DNA of 64,000 nucleotides from Cognataquiflexum rubidum. GTDB taxonomy: Bacteria > Bacteroidota > Bacteroidia > Cytophagales > Cyclobacteriaceae. Both the position numbers and the translations under genes were made by a program. Location: positions 1 to 64,000 of the forward strand of contig NZ_JAKZAL010000004.1 of assembly GCF_022538115.1 (NCBI RefSeq), read 5' to 3'. This document shows positions 31,423 through 40,415 of the stretch, one piece after another (the first letter of the stretch is position 1; each line of letters opens with the position of its first letter). Under the pieces are notes generated by a model that was not told the origin of the DNA, ran no database searches, and saw only the letters and a list, made by a program, of their open reading frames with translations.

Positions 31423-33333
31423 ATGTTGAAATCTAACCCGCTTCCAATAATTTCCTTGCTTCTTTTTAGTCTGTTTATTACGCCGGCCAGTTCATTTGGG
31501 AACTATTTTCAGGAATATGGTACCAAAGCAGACAGTTTACTTTACCTCTATCAGAATGCAGATTCGGATAGAGAAAAACTTGATTTAATCTCCGAGTTGG
31601 TCAAAGTCATTCACTATTCTGATTCTGCCCAAAAGTACTATCCTGAAGCCATCAGACTCGCCAATATACTTCAAGACCATGAGTTAGAAGCTCAAAACTT
31701 GAACAGGCTGGGCGTCTATTACAGAAACATGAACCTTCAGGAAGAAGCATTGAAACTGTACGAGGAGGCATTGATTATAAGTGAAAAAAACAAAAACCCT
31801 GTCCAAATTGGACATTCCCTGAATAACATCGGTCAAATCTATTTTTACCGGGATCTTTTTGAAGAGTCGCTGGAATATTACAAAGCAGCTGAAACCAATT
31901 TTCTAAAAGTAGATAACAAAGAAGGGTTAGCTTATAACTATACCGGAATGAGTCCTGTTTTAGGGGCTTTGGGAAAAAACAAGGAAGCATTGGAAGTCAT
32001 CAATAAGGCCATAGCTATCCGTGAGGAAGAAGGTAATGAGAGGCAATTGCTTGTTTCGAAATTCAACAGGTCTGTTCTTTTGATGTCTATGGGGGAATTT
32101 AACAACGTGGAAGAGGATATCTTGAACCTTTACCATTATGGCATCACCAATGACAAAATCAGAGCTATCCATGCCCTTGAGAAACTTGTGGAATTGAACC
32201 TGGCGACGGGAAAAACTTCTCAGGCTGTCCAATTCGCAGAAGAAGCAAAAGTCCTTCACGAACAAAGACCCAACTCAGAATCGATGATTGAGATTTATGA
32301 GATGATGTACCAGTTATATTTTGACAGGGGAAACACAGCCGAATCCAAGAAATACCTCTCCCTTCTGGACGAGGAAAAGGAGGTTTTAAGTGCCGAAAGG
32401 ATTAAAAATTACCTTGCAGGGCTTACCATCAAAAAGCAAAAAGATGAAATAGCCGCACTAAGCAGAGAAAATGAACTGATGCAGTCCAATCAGAAGTTCA
32501 AGATGTACATCACCTTTGCCTTGTTGATGTTGGCATTTTCACTGTTTGTAGCCCTTTCGATTTACTATAGATCTTACAAAAAAGAAATATACAATATCAG
32601 GAGACTCAGGGAAAAGCAGTTACAAATCGAAAGTCAGGCTGCTGAACTCAACAGGCTGAATATTGAAAAGGACAAAATATTCTCCATTCTTGCCCATGAT
32701 TTAAAAGCCCCCTTGGATTCACTTTGGGGAATGGTAAAGCTTATCAATGAAGATAACCTAAGTCAGGAAGAATTTGAATCTTACCTTCCAATACTCTCCC
32801 AAAACCTCGGCAATAACTCCATGTTGCTTGAAAATATCCTGATATGGTCAAGGAGTCAGATGAAGGGAATGAATACTCAATTTTCAAGGTTCAACCTTTA
32901 TCAATTGATCGAACAAAACATATCATTCCTTTTAGGATCAGGGTATTATAAAGGTCAGGTTCTCGAGAATTACATACCCAAGTCCATTGAAATAGAAGCA
33001 GATAAGACCATGCTCGAGATCGTAATCCGTAACCTGCTGACCAACGCCATGAAATTTACAAGTGCACATGACAAGATCACAGTAGCATTGGAGGAGGAAG
33101 AAAGTTTTTACAAAGTTTCGGTTTCTGACCAAGGAATCGGCATGACCGAAGCAGGTTTGAGTAAGTTGTTTGGAAATGACTTTTATACCACCTCAGGTAC
33201 CCATCAGGAAAAAGGTACAGGTTTGGGATTGTTGCTTTCCAAGGAGCTCGTAGAAAAAAACAGGGGAGAAATCTGGGCAAAAAGCCAGATCGGTTCCGGT
33301 TCTACTTTTTGCTTCACACTACCAAAATCCTAA
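31423..33333 (+). CDS. TPR-containing sensor histidine kinase
   Basis: The 636-residue protein has a signal peptide, a periplasmic set of about six tetratricopeptide repeats (residues about 50-300), a coiled segment, one transmembrane helix at about 365-385 and a cytoplasmic kinase. The phospho-acceptor H425 is in FSILAHDLKAPL (HisKA). The ATPase domain has N-box LLTNAMKFT, G1 DQGIGM and G2 GTGLGLLLS. No response regulator is adjacent, so it is an orphan kinase. Such TPR kinases are common in this phylum and mostly uncharacterised. It overlaps the stop codon of the convergent trkH by 4 bp. Confidence 0.9.
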   Translation: MLKSNPLPIISLLLFSLFITPASSFGNYFQEYGTKADSLLYLYQNADSDREKLDLISELVKVIHYSDSAQKYYPEAIRLANILQDHELEAQNLNRLGVYYRNMNLQEEALKLYEEALIISEKNKNPVQIGHSLNNIGQIYFYRDLFEESLEYYKAAETNFLKVDNKEGLAYNYTGMSPVLGALGKNKEALEVINKAIAIREEEGNERQLLVSKFNRSVLLMSMGEFNNVEEDILNLYHYGITNDKIRAIHALEKLVELNLATGKTSQAVQFAEEAKVLHEQRPNSESMIEIYEMMYQLYFDRGNTAESKKYLSLLDEEKEVLSAERIKNYLAGLTIKKQKDEIAALSRENELMQSNQKFKMYITFALLMLAFSLFVALSIYYRSYKKEIYNIRRLREKQLQIESQAAELNRLNIEKDKIFSILAHDLKAPLDSLWGMVKLINEDNLSQEEFESYLPILSQNLGNNSMLLENILIWSRSQMKGMNTQFSRFNLYQLIEQNISFLLGSGYYKGQVLENYIPKSIEIEADKTMLEIVIRNLLTNAMKFTSAHDKITVALEEEESFYKVSVSDQGIGMTEAGLSKLFGNDFYTTSGTHQEKGTGLGLLLSKELVEKNRGEIWAKSQIGSGSTFCFTLPKS

Positions 33334-34781
33334 TTGGCTCTCCAAAAATAAGGGGTAAACAGGACCAAAATTGTAAATAATTCAAGCCTTCCCAAAAGCA
33401 TCAAAAAGCTGAGAATTATTTTTGAATACGGATCAAAAAAGGCAAAATTATAAATTGGCCCAACTTTTCCAATTCCCGGACCGACATTTCCTAGACAGGT
33501 GGCAACTGCCCCAAAAGAAGTCAGGATGTCATAACCCATCAAAGAGATAATAACCGATCCTGTCACAAAGATCATCAGGTAAATCAGCAGGAAGTTCATT
33601 ATATGGGTAATGATTTTCCCTGTAACTCTGTCTCCATTTATTTTTAAGGGAACTACAGCCCTTGGGTGCACAATCCTTTTGAACTCCAGCCAACTGTTTT
33701 TAAAGAATGTCAAATGTCTGACAAATTTGATCCCACCGGCTGTAGAACCGGCCGATGCACCCAAAAACAGAAGCATAAAGAAAATCAAAGTCAGTCCATC
33801 ATTGTATGAAGTATAATCAGCAGTAACAAATCCTGTTGTAGTAATCAGAGAAACAATCTGAAACAAAGTGTCCCTGAAAGCTTTTTCCAAATCATGGCCG
33901 GAATAAAAATAAACAGGAACGGCTAAGAAAAATGCCAGTACAATGATGGTCGAAGCATAGGCTCTAAATTCGTCAGATCGCCACACTCTATCAAATTTGC
34001 CGGTCAGTCCGAAGTAGATCACGGTGAAGTTGGTTCCTGCCAAAAACATAAAAACAATGGCCGAATACTGGATAAAAGCAGAATCATAAAAGGCCAAACT
34101 TGCATTTTTGGTTGAAAATCCTCCCGTTGCCATGGTAGTCAAAGCATGGTTGACGGCATCAAAAAAAGTCATTCCACCAATATAATATAAGATGCCAAGC
34201 GTAAAAGTTAGCCCCACATAAATTAGCCAAAGCCTTTTGGCAGTCTCCTGAATTCGTGGATGCAGTTTGTCAGAGGTCGGTCCCGGAGATTCAGCCACAA
34301 ACAATTCAATTCCTCCAATTCCTAAAAGCGGAAAAATGGCTACTGTCAATACGATGATACCGAGACCACCAACCCACTGTGACATACTTCTCCAAAATAG
34401 AATTCCTTGGGGAACCACTTCTATGTCAGTCAATATACTTGCTCCTGTGGTAGTCAGTCCCGATACGGTTTCAAATAAAGCATCACTGAAAGTATGTGTA
34501 GTCCCACTCAAAATATAGGGTAGCATACCAAAAATAGACATGAAAATCCAACTCAGAGTGACGATCAGATAACCTTCCCTTTTTCTGATATTTTGGTCCT
34601 GCTTCGCAAATGAAAAAAACATAACAGCTCCTACAAAAAATGAAGCAGCAGCAGAAATCAATAATGCAAAATGGTCCCCACTGTCATAGTAAAGGGAAAA
34701 TCCAAGACCAGGAAACATCAAAAGAGACAAAAGCATTAACAATGCCCCCATTACTTTTCCAATGGCTTTATAGTGAATCAT
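33330..34781 (-). CDS. trkH: Potassium uptake protein TrkH (membrane subunit)
   Basis: The 483-residue inner-membrane channel protein has the four P-loop repeats of the Trk/Ktr family. The selectivity turns are in SGLTTTGASI, TTMATGGFST, LITTTGFVT and CLGNVGPGIG, matching the T/S-x-G pattern. It moves potassium with control by TrkA. The trkA gene lies one base upstream, and the two form an operon. Length fits TrkH (about 480). The C-terminal codons overlap the end of the convergent histidine kinase gene by 4 bp. Confidence 0.92.
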   Translation of the reverse strand: MIHYKAIGKVMGALLMLLSLLMFPGLGFSLYYDSGDHFALLISAAASFFVGAVMFFSFAKQDQNIRKREGYLIVTLSWIFMSIFGMLPYILSGTTHTFSDALFETVSGLTTTGASILTDIEVVPQGILFWRSMSQWVGGLGIIVLTVAIFPLLGIGGIELFVAESPGPTSDKLHPRIQETAKRLWLIYVGLTFTLGILYYIGGMTFFDAVNHALTTMATGGFSTKNASLAFYDSAFIQYSAIVFMFLAGTNFTVIYFGLTGKFDRVWRSDEFRAYASTIIVLAFFLAVPVYFYSGHDLEKAFRDTLFQIVSLITTTGFVTADYTSYNDGLTLIFFMLLFLGASAGSTAGGIKFVRHLTFFKNSWLEFKRIVHPRAVVPLKINGDRVTGKIITHIMNFLLIYLMIFVTGSVIISLMGYDILTSFGAVATCLGNVGPGIGKVGPIYNFAFFDPYSKIILSFLMLLGRLELFTILVLFTPYFWRAN

Positions 34782-34782
34782 A

Positions 34783-36129
34783 TCAATGGAAAAGTTTCTC
34801 TAAAGTGGCTTTGGCTGCAGGCAAAGCGAGAACAATCGCTTTATCGTCTACATGAAGAATAAAATCCCCATCCGGTATAAATACATCTTCTCCCCTGATG
34901 ACACCCGCCACAATAGCAGTATCGGGAAAATGAAGGTCTTTAAGAGATTTTTTGGTCAGCCTATTCCCCTTAGTGATAACATATTGAATAATTTCTGCAT
35001 CTACGCCGTAGATTCCCGAAACAGCCTCTACCTTCCCTTTTTTCAAAAATCTGGTAATCTGATTGGCAGCTACCAGTTTTTTATTGATCAATGAATCTAC
35101 GCCGATACTGTGTGAGATGTGGATGTACTCTCTTGTATCTACATGGGCAATGGTCTTGTAAACCCCGTGGTTTTTAGCACTTAGGGAGGTGATGATATTG
35201 GTTTCGGAAGATTCGGTAAGCGATATAAATGCCTCCATCTGTTCTAAACCCTCTTCTATCAAAAGTTCGATGTTCTTATAATCACCATTGATAATCAATG
35301 TGTTATTCAATCTTTCTGATAGCCATTTGCAGCGCTCTTTGTCTCTATGTACCAAGGTGACCCTGAATTCTTCTTCCAACTTTAAAGCCGTGGCATAAGC
35401 CATATCGTCTCCACCAATAATCATGATGTTTTTGATGGTGACTTTCTTCTCTCCCAATAGCTCGATTATGGATTCAACAGCTTTCTTGTTGGAGATGAAA
35501 AACACATGGTCATTGTTGCGGATGACCGTATTACCTCTCGGGATTATCGTAATCTGATCCCTCACTATTGCCACGATCCTGATATCCCCAAACAACGGGA
35601 TGTCCTTCATATCAGAAATCTTTTTATTAAATAGTGGGCTATATTGATCCAAAGATATCCCGACAATGTTGAGTTTGCCGCCTTCAAATTCAAATACTTC
35701 TGTGAAAGTCGAGTTTTTGATCATCCGGTATATTTCACCGCTGCAAAGCATCGTGGGTGAAATGATATTGTCAATCCCGATATTTTTAAAGTAAATCTCA
35801 TGCTCAGGTTCCAGGTAGTCATGGTTACGAACCCGGGCAATGACTCTTTTTGCTCCCAATTGCTTTGCTAAGGTAGCTGCTACAATATTGGTTTTCTCTG
35901 AGGTCGTCACAGCCATAAACATATGGGTATCCTTCAGATTTGCGCTGTTAAGAATTTCTAGGGAGGTAGCATCTCCCATGATGGTCATGACGTCGAGATG
36001 CGAAGCAGCATTGTCCAATGCATCTTTATCAACATCAATAAGGGTGATATCCTTGTTTTCATAACTTAGTTGCTCGGCTAGATGGTAACCCATATCTCCG
36101 GCCCCTGCAATGACAATGTTCATTCCCAT
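34783..36129 (-). CDS. trkA: Trk potassium transport regulator TrkA
   Basis: The 448-residue peripheral protein binds NAD(H) or adenine nucleotides and gates TrkH. It contains two tandem RCK units, each with a TrkA-N Rossmann fold and a TrkA-C domain. The first Rossmann motif is IVIAGAGDMGYHLAEQL; the second (IMIIGGDDMAYATALKL) has lost the full GxGxxG. Each half ends in a C-domain (GNTVIRNNDHVFFIS and DGDFILHVDDKAIVLA). It is the first gene of the trkAH operon. An ATG two codons downstream is an alternative start. Confidence 0.92.
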   Translation of the reverse strand: MGMNIVIAGAGDMGYHLAEQLSYENKDITLIDVDKDALDNAASHLDVMTIMGDATSLEILNSANLKDTHMFMAVTTSEKTNIVAATLAKQLGAKRVIARVRNHDYLEPEHEIYFKNIGIDNIISPTMLCSGEIYRMIKNSTFTEVFEFEGGKLNIVGISLDQYSPLFNKKISDMKDIPLFGDIRIVAIVRDQITIIPRGNTVIRNNDHVFFISNKKAVESIIELLGEKKVTIKNIMIIGGDDMAYATALKLEEEFRVTLVHRDKERCKWLSERLNNTLIINGDYKNIELLIEEGLEQMEAFISLTESSETNIITSLSAKNHGVYKTIAHVDTREYIHISHSIGVDSLINKKLVAANQITRFLKKGKVEAVSGIYGVDAEIIQYVITKGNRLTKKSLKDLHFPDTAIVAGVIRGEDVFIPDGDFILHVDDKAIVLALPAAKATLEKLFH

Positions 36130-36183
36130 TTGATAATTTCAATAAATGTCAGGGGTGTGAAAGCTTTTCCTGTCCAAATCGGG

Positions 36184-36215
36184 CAAAAGGTATGATGTTT
36201 TGTACCTAAGCGCAA
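36184..36215 (-). promoter_or_regulatory. Probable promoter of the trkAH operon
   Basis: Read on the minus strand, TTG (36213-36215) is followed 20 bp later by TACCTTTTG (36184-36192), close to the phylum consensus TTTG-N19..21-TAnnTTTG. It lies about 55 bp before the trkA start. Confidence 0.4.
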
Positions 36216-36230
36216 TAAGAAATAGTTTTT

Positions 36231-36890
36231 TTATTTACAAAAGGATTGGAGGTACTTATCGGTTTGTTTGTTTCCGAGTCTTTTGGCCTCATTCCAATCC
36301 TCACATGCTGTTTTTGTATTGTCAAGCTTATAATGGGAGAAGCCCCTGTTGGTCAATACGTCTGCATTTAAAGGGCTCAATTTCAAAGCATAATCGTAAT
36401 CCGGGATAGCTTTGGCATGTTGATTGGTTTTCAGGTAGCAATTGCCCCTATTAAAATGGTAGGCCCAAACGAGTTCAAATTCCTCCCCATTGATTTTGCT
36501 ATATTTAATTGCCTCAGAATATGCCTGAATGGCCTCTGAAAAGCGGTTTTCTTTCTGCAGAATATTGCCCAAATAATACGCCATTTCATCGTCTTCTTCG
36601 AATATCAAAAGTCCTTCACGGAGTGTCTCGATCACTTTTTCCTTCCTGGACTCCAATTGGCTTCCTGCTCTGTAGAAGTTTAAATATGCCGCATGGTAGG
36701 AAGGGTCATTCACAATCACCTGCTCCAAAATCCTTGCTGCACTTTCATAATTTCCCTTGGAAATCATGTCTACAGCGGTATTGTTGATTTCAATAGAATT
36801 TCCTCTTACCTCGGGATCCAAATCGAAAATCTGTTGCGCAGATGAAAATGAACTGATGAAAAGGCAAAATATTAAGCCGAAGAATTTCAT
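36231..36890 (-). CDS. Secreted tetratricopeptide-repeat protein
   Basis: The 219-residue protein (start at MKFFGLIFC) has a signal peptide ending SSFSSAQ and about four to five TPR units, including YHAAYLNFYRAGSQLE, MAYYLGNILQKENRFSEAI, HFNRGNCYLKTNQHAKAIP and LTNRGFSHYKLDNTKTAC. It would serve as a periplasmic protein-binding scaffold; the partner is unknown. The frame is open upstream to 36941 and then overlaps rmuC, but the extra 17 residues sit before the signal peptide. It is the third gene behind the hydrolase and rmuC. Confidence 0.8.
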   Translation of the reverse strand: MKFFGLIFCLFISSFSSAQQIFDLDPEVRGNSIEINNTAVDMISKGNYESAARILEQVIVNDPSYHAAYLNFYRAGSQLESRKEKVIETLREGLLIFEEDDEMAYYLGNILQKENRFSEAIQAYSEAIKYSKINGEEFELVWAYHFNRGNCYLKTNQHAKAIPDYDYALKLSPLNADVLTNRGFSHYKLDNTKTACEDWNEAKRLGNKQTDKYLQSFCK

Positions 36891-36937
36891 TGGAGAGAAA
36901 TTTTTTTCAAAAATAAGAAGGAATAATATCCAACCAA

Positions 36938-38188
36938 TCATTCCAACAGCTTTCTTCCCTCCTCCTCCGGCATCATTTCCACATCCTTTAACTTTCTCTG
37001 AATTACCCTCGTCCGTGTCCCTACCAATTCATCCAAATCGCTGTGCGCTTCATGAATTTTCTTTTGGGCTTTGCTGATCAGGTCTCCAAATTTGGAAAAT
37101 TCGGATTTGACTGCACCCAATACTTTCCATACTTCACTGCTTCTTTCCTGAATTGCCAAAGTCCTGAATCCCATCTGAAGGCTGTTCAGCATGGCAGCCA
37201 ATGTAGTCGGTCCGGTAATGATGATTTTGAAATCTTTTTGCAGGGATTGGGCAAGATTGGGTTCACGGAGAACTTCCGCATAGAGACTTTCCATGGGAAG
37301 GAAAAGCATGGCAAAATCGGTTGTAAAGGGTGGATGAAGGTACTTTTGGCTTATATCCTGTGCGGCTTTCCGGATGGCTTTGAAGAGTTCGGCCCTTGCC
37401 AAATCTATGATAAGCTTGTCTCCGGTATCATAGGCATCCTGAAGCCTGTAAAAAGTCTCTTGCGGAAATTTGGCATCAATCGGAAGGTAAACCGGCCCGT
37501 CTTCCTTGCTTCCGGGCATTTTGATGGCAAACTCCACGCGCTCCGCATTCCCCTTTTTGACTGAAACATTACTTGCATACTGCTCGGGGGAAAGGATATT
37601 TTCCAAAATCCCATGCAATTGATATTCTCCCAACACTCCTCTGCTTTTGACATTACTCAGCACCCGCTTGAGGTCACCCACTCCGGTTGCCAGATTCTGC
37701 ATTTCCCCAAGTCCTTTTTGCACAGCCAAAAGTTGATTGGTCACCAACTCAAATGATTGACCTAATCTAGCCTCCAAGGTCTTCTGCAATATTTCATCGA
37801 CCGTTTCCCTCATTTTGTCAAGCCGCTCTTCGGTAGATGCCAACATCCTTTCCTGTTTGAAGATCAGGTCTTGGAATTTTTCTCTTTGCAGTTCATTGAA
37901 TTCTTTGACATTTTCTCTGAAAATCCTTCCAAAATCCTTCAAAACCTCAGATTGTTCTTTCGAATTTGCCCTTAAAGAGTCAAACACCAAACCAAACTGA
38001 CGCAGCAATCCCTCTTGTATTTCGGTTCTATTGGCTGACATCTGCTGTGCAAATTCATGCTTTAATTGATTCAAAGCCAATTGATTGGAATCCTTGTCTG
38101 ACTTTTGGGTTTGGATTTTGATGACTAAAAAAATGACCAGTAAAAACTGACCTATAGAAAGAGAAATCAATAAGGTTTCAATGGACAT
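36938..38188 (-). CDS. rmuC: DNA recombination protein RmuC
   Basis: The 416-residue protein has an N-terminal membrane helix (LLISLSIGQFLLVIFLVI), a long coiled coil (about 25-180) and a C-terminal PD-(D/E)XK nuclease-like domain with LPIDAKFPQETFYRL. RmuC proteins limit inversion at short inverted repeats, which is notable in a genome with palindromic elements. Its 5' end overlaps the hydrolase gene by 11 bp, so the two are translationally coupled. Confidence 0.92.
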   Translation of the reverse strand: MSIETLLISLSIGQFLLVIFLVIKIQTQKSDKDSNQLALNQLKHEFAQQMSANRTEIQEGLLRQFGLVFDSLRANSKEQSEVLKDFGRIFRENVKEFNELQREKFQDLIFKQERMLASTEERLDKMRETVDEILQKTLEARLGQSFELVTNQLLAVQKGLGEMQNLATGVGDLKRVLSNVKSRGVLGEYQLHGILENILSPEQYASNVSVKKGNAERVEFAIKMPGSKEDGPVYLPIDAKFPQETFYRLQDAYDTGDKLIIDLARAELFKAIRKAAQDISQKYLHPPFTTDFAMLFLPMESLYAEVLREPNLAQSLQKDFKIIITGPTTLAAMLNSLQMGFRTLAIQERSSEVWKVLGAVKSEFSKFGDLISKAQKKIHEAHSDLDELVGTRTRVIQRKLKDVEMMPEEEGRKLLE

Positions 38189-39191
38189 GGCTTAAGAATT
38201 TTGGCGTGGAAAAGTAATCCCTTTCTACCTGAATCCCCAAGAATGATAAGTATTCCGAGACAGTCTCTGTCGGTATTTCTTCCATAGGCACGTGTCCGGC
38301 ATTTTCAAAAACCTTCAATTTGGAATCTGGAATGGCTTCCGCGAGCCTTTCTCCGTTTTGTAAAGGAATCCAATTATCATGTTTGCCCCACATAATCAGC
38401 ACAGGCATAGTCAGTTTTTCAAAATCCACGTCGTAAGATTTCCTTGTGGTCAACCTGTCCAAAGTAGCCTGACGGTTTCCTTCCATTCTCAACAGTTCGT
38501 AATACCTGGTCAACATCTCATCTGTGATTTTGGAATGGTCATAAAAGACCTGCTTGAGGTTAATCCCAAAAATGAATTTTGGCGTGCATTTGAGCAAAAG
38601 TTTATTGAAAATAGGATTTTGGGCTACTTTAAATATCATTGCACCTGAATTGTAGGATTTGCTTTGGGCGGTGTCAGTTTTGGTTTTTTGCCTTGCACCG
38701 GATGAATCGATCAAGTTCAGCGTCAAAATCCTGTCAGGTTGGTCTGAAGCCATTTTTAGCGCTACTCCTCCGCCCATACTGTTGCCTGCCACATGGAATT
38801 CATCCAAACCCAATTGATCAGCAATGCCAAAAACCAGTTTGGAATAATCTTCAATCCCATATCTTTTTTGGCCATCAGGACCGGTAAGGCCGTGACCCGG
38901 CAGGTCCATAGAAATGGTCATGAAAAATGGACTCAATTCATTTTCCCAAGCTTCCCAAGTATGGAGGGAAGAAAAACTCCCATGGATCAAAAAGATCGGT
39001 TCTCCTTCTCCTCTGACCTTCACGTGAACGTTGACACCATCTACCATCAAGAAAAAGGAGTTTTCATCGCTGTATTTTCCTATCAGTTCCTCGGAAGAAA
39101 TGTCACCCCTGTAGGAGGCCAATAAAACAAGGATTACAGCCAAAACAAGGAATAATATGACCTTAAGCAACTTTAGAATAAATCTTTTCAT
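38178..39191 (-). CDS. Membrane-anchored alpha/beta hydrolase
   Basis: The 337-residue protein has an N-terminal hydrophobic anchor (LLKVILFLVLAVILVLLA) and an alpha/beta-hydrolase domain. The oxyanion motif is LIHGSFSS, the nucleophile serine is in VAGNSMGGG, the acid is probably in WGKHDNW and the catalytic His in ENAGHVPMEE. Proteins of this layout act on esters or similar small molecules; the substrate is unknown. It is the first gene of a leftward run with rmuC and the TPR gene. Confidence 0.85.
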   Translation of the reverse strand: MKRFILKLLKVILFLVLAVILVLLASYRGDISSEELIGKYSDENSFFLMVDGVNVHVKVRGEGEPIFLIHGSFSSLHTWEAWENELSPFFMTISMDLPGHGLTGPDGQKRYGIEDYSKLVFGIADQLGLDEFHVAGNSMGGGVALKMASDQPDRILTLNLIDSSGARQKTKTDTAQSKSYNSGAMIFKVAQNPIFNKLLLKCTPKFIFGINLKQVFYDHSKITDEMLTRYYELLRMEGNRQATLDRLTTRKSYDVDFEKLTMPVLIMWGKHDNWIPLQNGERLAEAIPDSKLKVFENAGHVPMEEIPTETVSEYLSFLGIQVERDYFSTPKFLSHVH

Positions 39192-39323
39192 GAATTTTTG
39201 TTGGGATAATCTTCAGGCAAAATATCAATAATCAAGCTATTTATAACCCGAAAAAGCCAAATAAATGAGCCAATCTGAAAAAATCACCTTTATCCCTTAT
39301 ATTCAAAATCCAAAACCATCGAC

Positions 39324-40415
39324 ATGATCAGATCTTTGTTCTTATTGCTTTTCCTGGCAGGCTTTCTTTTGTCCTGTCAGCCAAAAAAGGAAACCCCCGA
39401 AATCCCCGACCCCATACGCCTGACAGAAGCTGAAGCCAACAGACTTTCAAAACTTCCGCTGCATTGTATGCAAACCGAATATCCCAATAAACTCAATCAG
39501 ACATTGGGAAATGAATCTGAACTGAAGGGCCCAAAAGCACTTCATCCCGCTTTTTATGGCTGCTTTGACTGGCATTCAAGTATGCATGGTCATTGGATGT
39601 TGGTGAGTCTGCTGAGGCAATTTCCCGACTTAGAAAATGGGGAAGAAATCAGAAGGAAATTATTGGAAAATATCAGTGCAGAAAACATTGCTGTAGAAGT
39701 CGCCTATTTTAAAGGCCCTTCTGATCCAGATTTTTCTAGGACTTACGGTTGGGCTTGGATGCTGAAACTCGCAGAGGAAATCCATCTTTGGGATGATCCT
39801 TTGGCAAGGGAACTGGAAAAAAACCTCCAGCCCTTGACGGATCTCATGGTGGAAAAGTACCTTGAGTTTTTGCCAAAACTCATTTATCCCATCAGAGTTG
39901 GTGAGCATACCAATATTGCCTTTGGATTGTCATTGGCTTATGATTATGCCAAAACATTGAATCACGTGGGCCTGCAGGAATTGATTAAATCCAGGGCTTT
40001 GGACTGGTTTTCTAAAGATGAAAATTGCCCTTTGGTCTATGAACCGAGCGGTTTTGACTTTTTGTCGCCCTGCTTTCAGGAATTGGATATCATGAGGAAA
40101 GTGATGCCCAAAGAAGATTTTCGACCATGGGTCAAACAATTTTTACCCCAATTGGCGAATACTGATTTTGCTTTGGAACCGGGAAAAGTCAGCGATAGGA
40201 CTGATGGAAAATTGGTTCACCTTGACGGACTTAACTTTAGCAGGGCTTGGGTGCTGTATGGTTTGATCAAAGATTATCCTGAGGAATATGGCCACCTGAT
40301 GCAGGTAGCAAATATGCACATCAATTATTCCCTTCCTTCTATTGTCGATGACAATTATGAAGGAACGCATTGGTTAGGCAGTTATGCAATATATGCTTTG
40401 CAGCAAGCGCCATGA
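39324..40415 (+). CDS. DUF2891-family lipoprotein
   Basis: The 363-residue protein has a lipoprotein signal (LFLAGFLLSCQPK, Cys18). The mature part matches DUF2891: LHCMQTEYPNKL, HPAFYGCFDWHSSMHGHW, RTYGWAWMLKLA, GEHTNIAFGLSLAYDYA and HLDGLNFSRAW. This is an all-alpha toroid of the kind seen in glycoside-processing enzymes, but no activity is known. Its TGA overlaps the ATG of the next gene (ATGA), so it is translationally coupled to the Nramp-like transporter. This tie suggests a periplasmic partner of the transporter. Confidence 0.85.
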   Translation: MIRSLFLLLFLAGFLLSCQPKKETPEIPDPIRLTEAEANRLSKLPLHCMQTEYPNKLNQTLGNESELKGPKALHPAFYGCFDWHSSMHGHWMLVSLLRQFPDLENGEEIRRKLLENISAENIAVEVAYFKGPSDPDFSRTYGWAWMLKLAEEIHLWDDPLARELEKNLQPLTDLMVEKYLEFLPKLIYPIRVGEHTNIAFGLSLAYDYAKTLNHVGLQELIKSRALDWFSKDENCPLVYEPSGFDFLSPCFQELDIMRKVMPKEDFRPWVKQFLPQLANTDFALEPGKVSDRTDGKLVHLDGLNFSRAWVLYGLIKDYPEEYGHLMQVANMHINYSLPSIVDDNYEGTHWLGSYAIYALQQAP

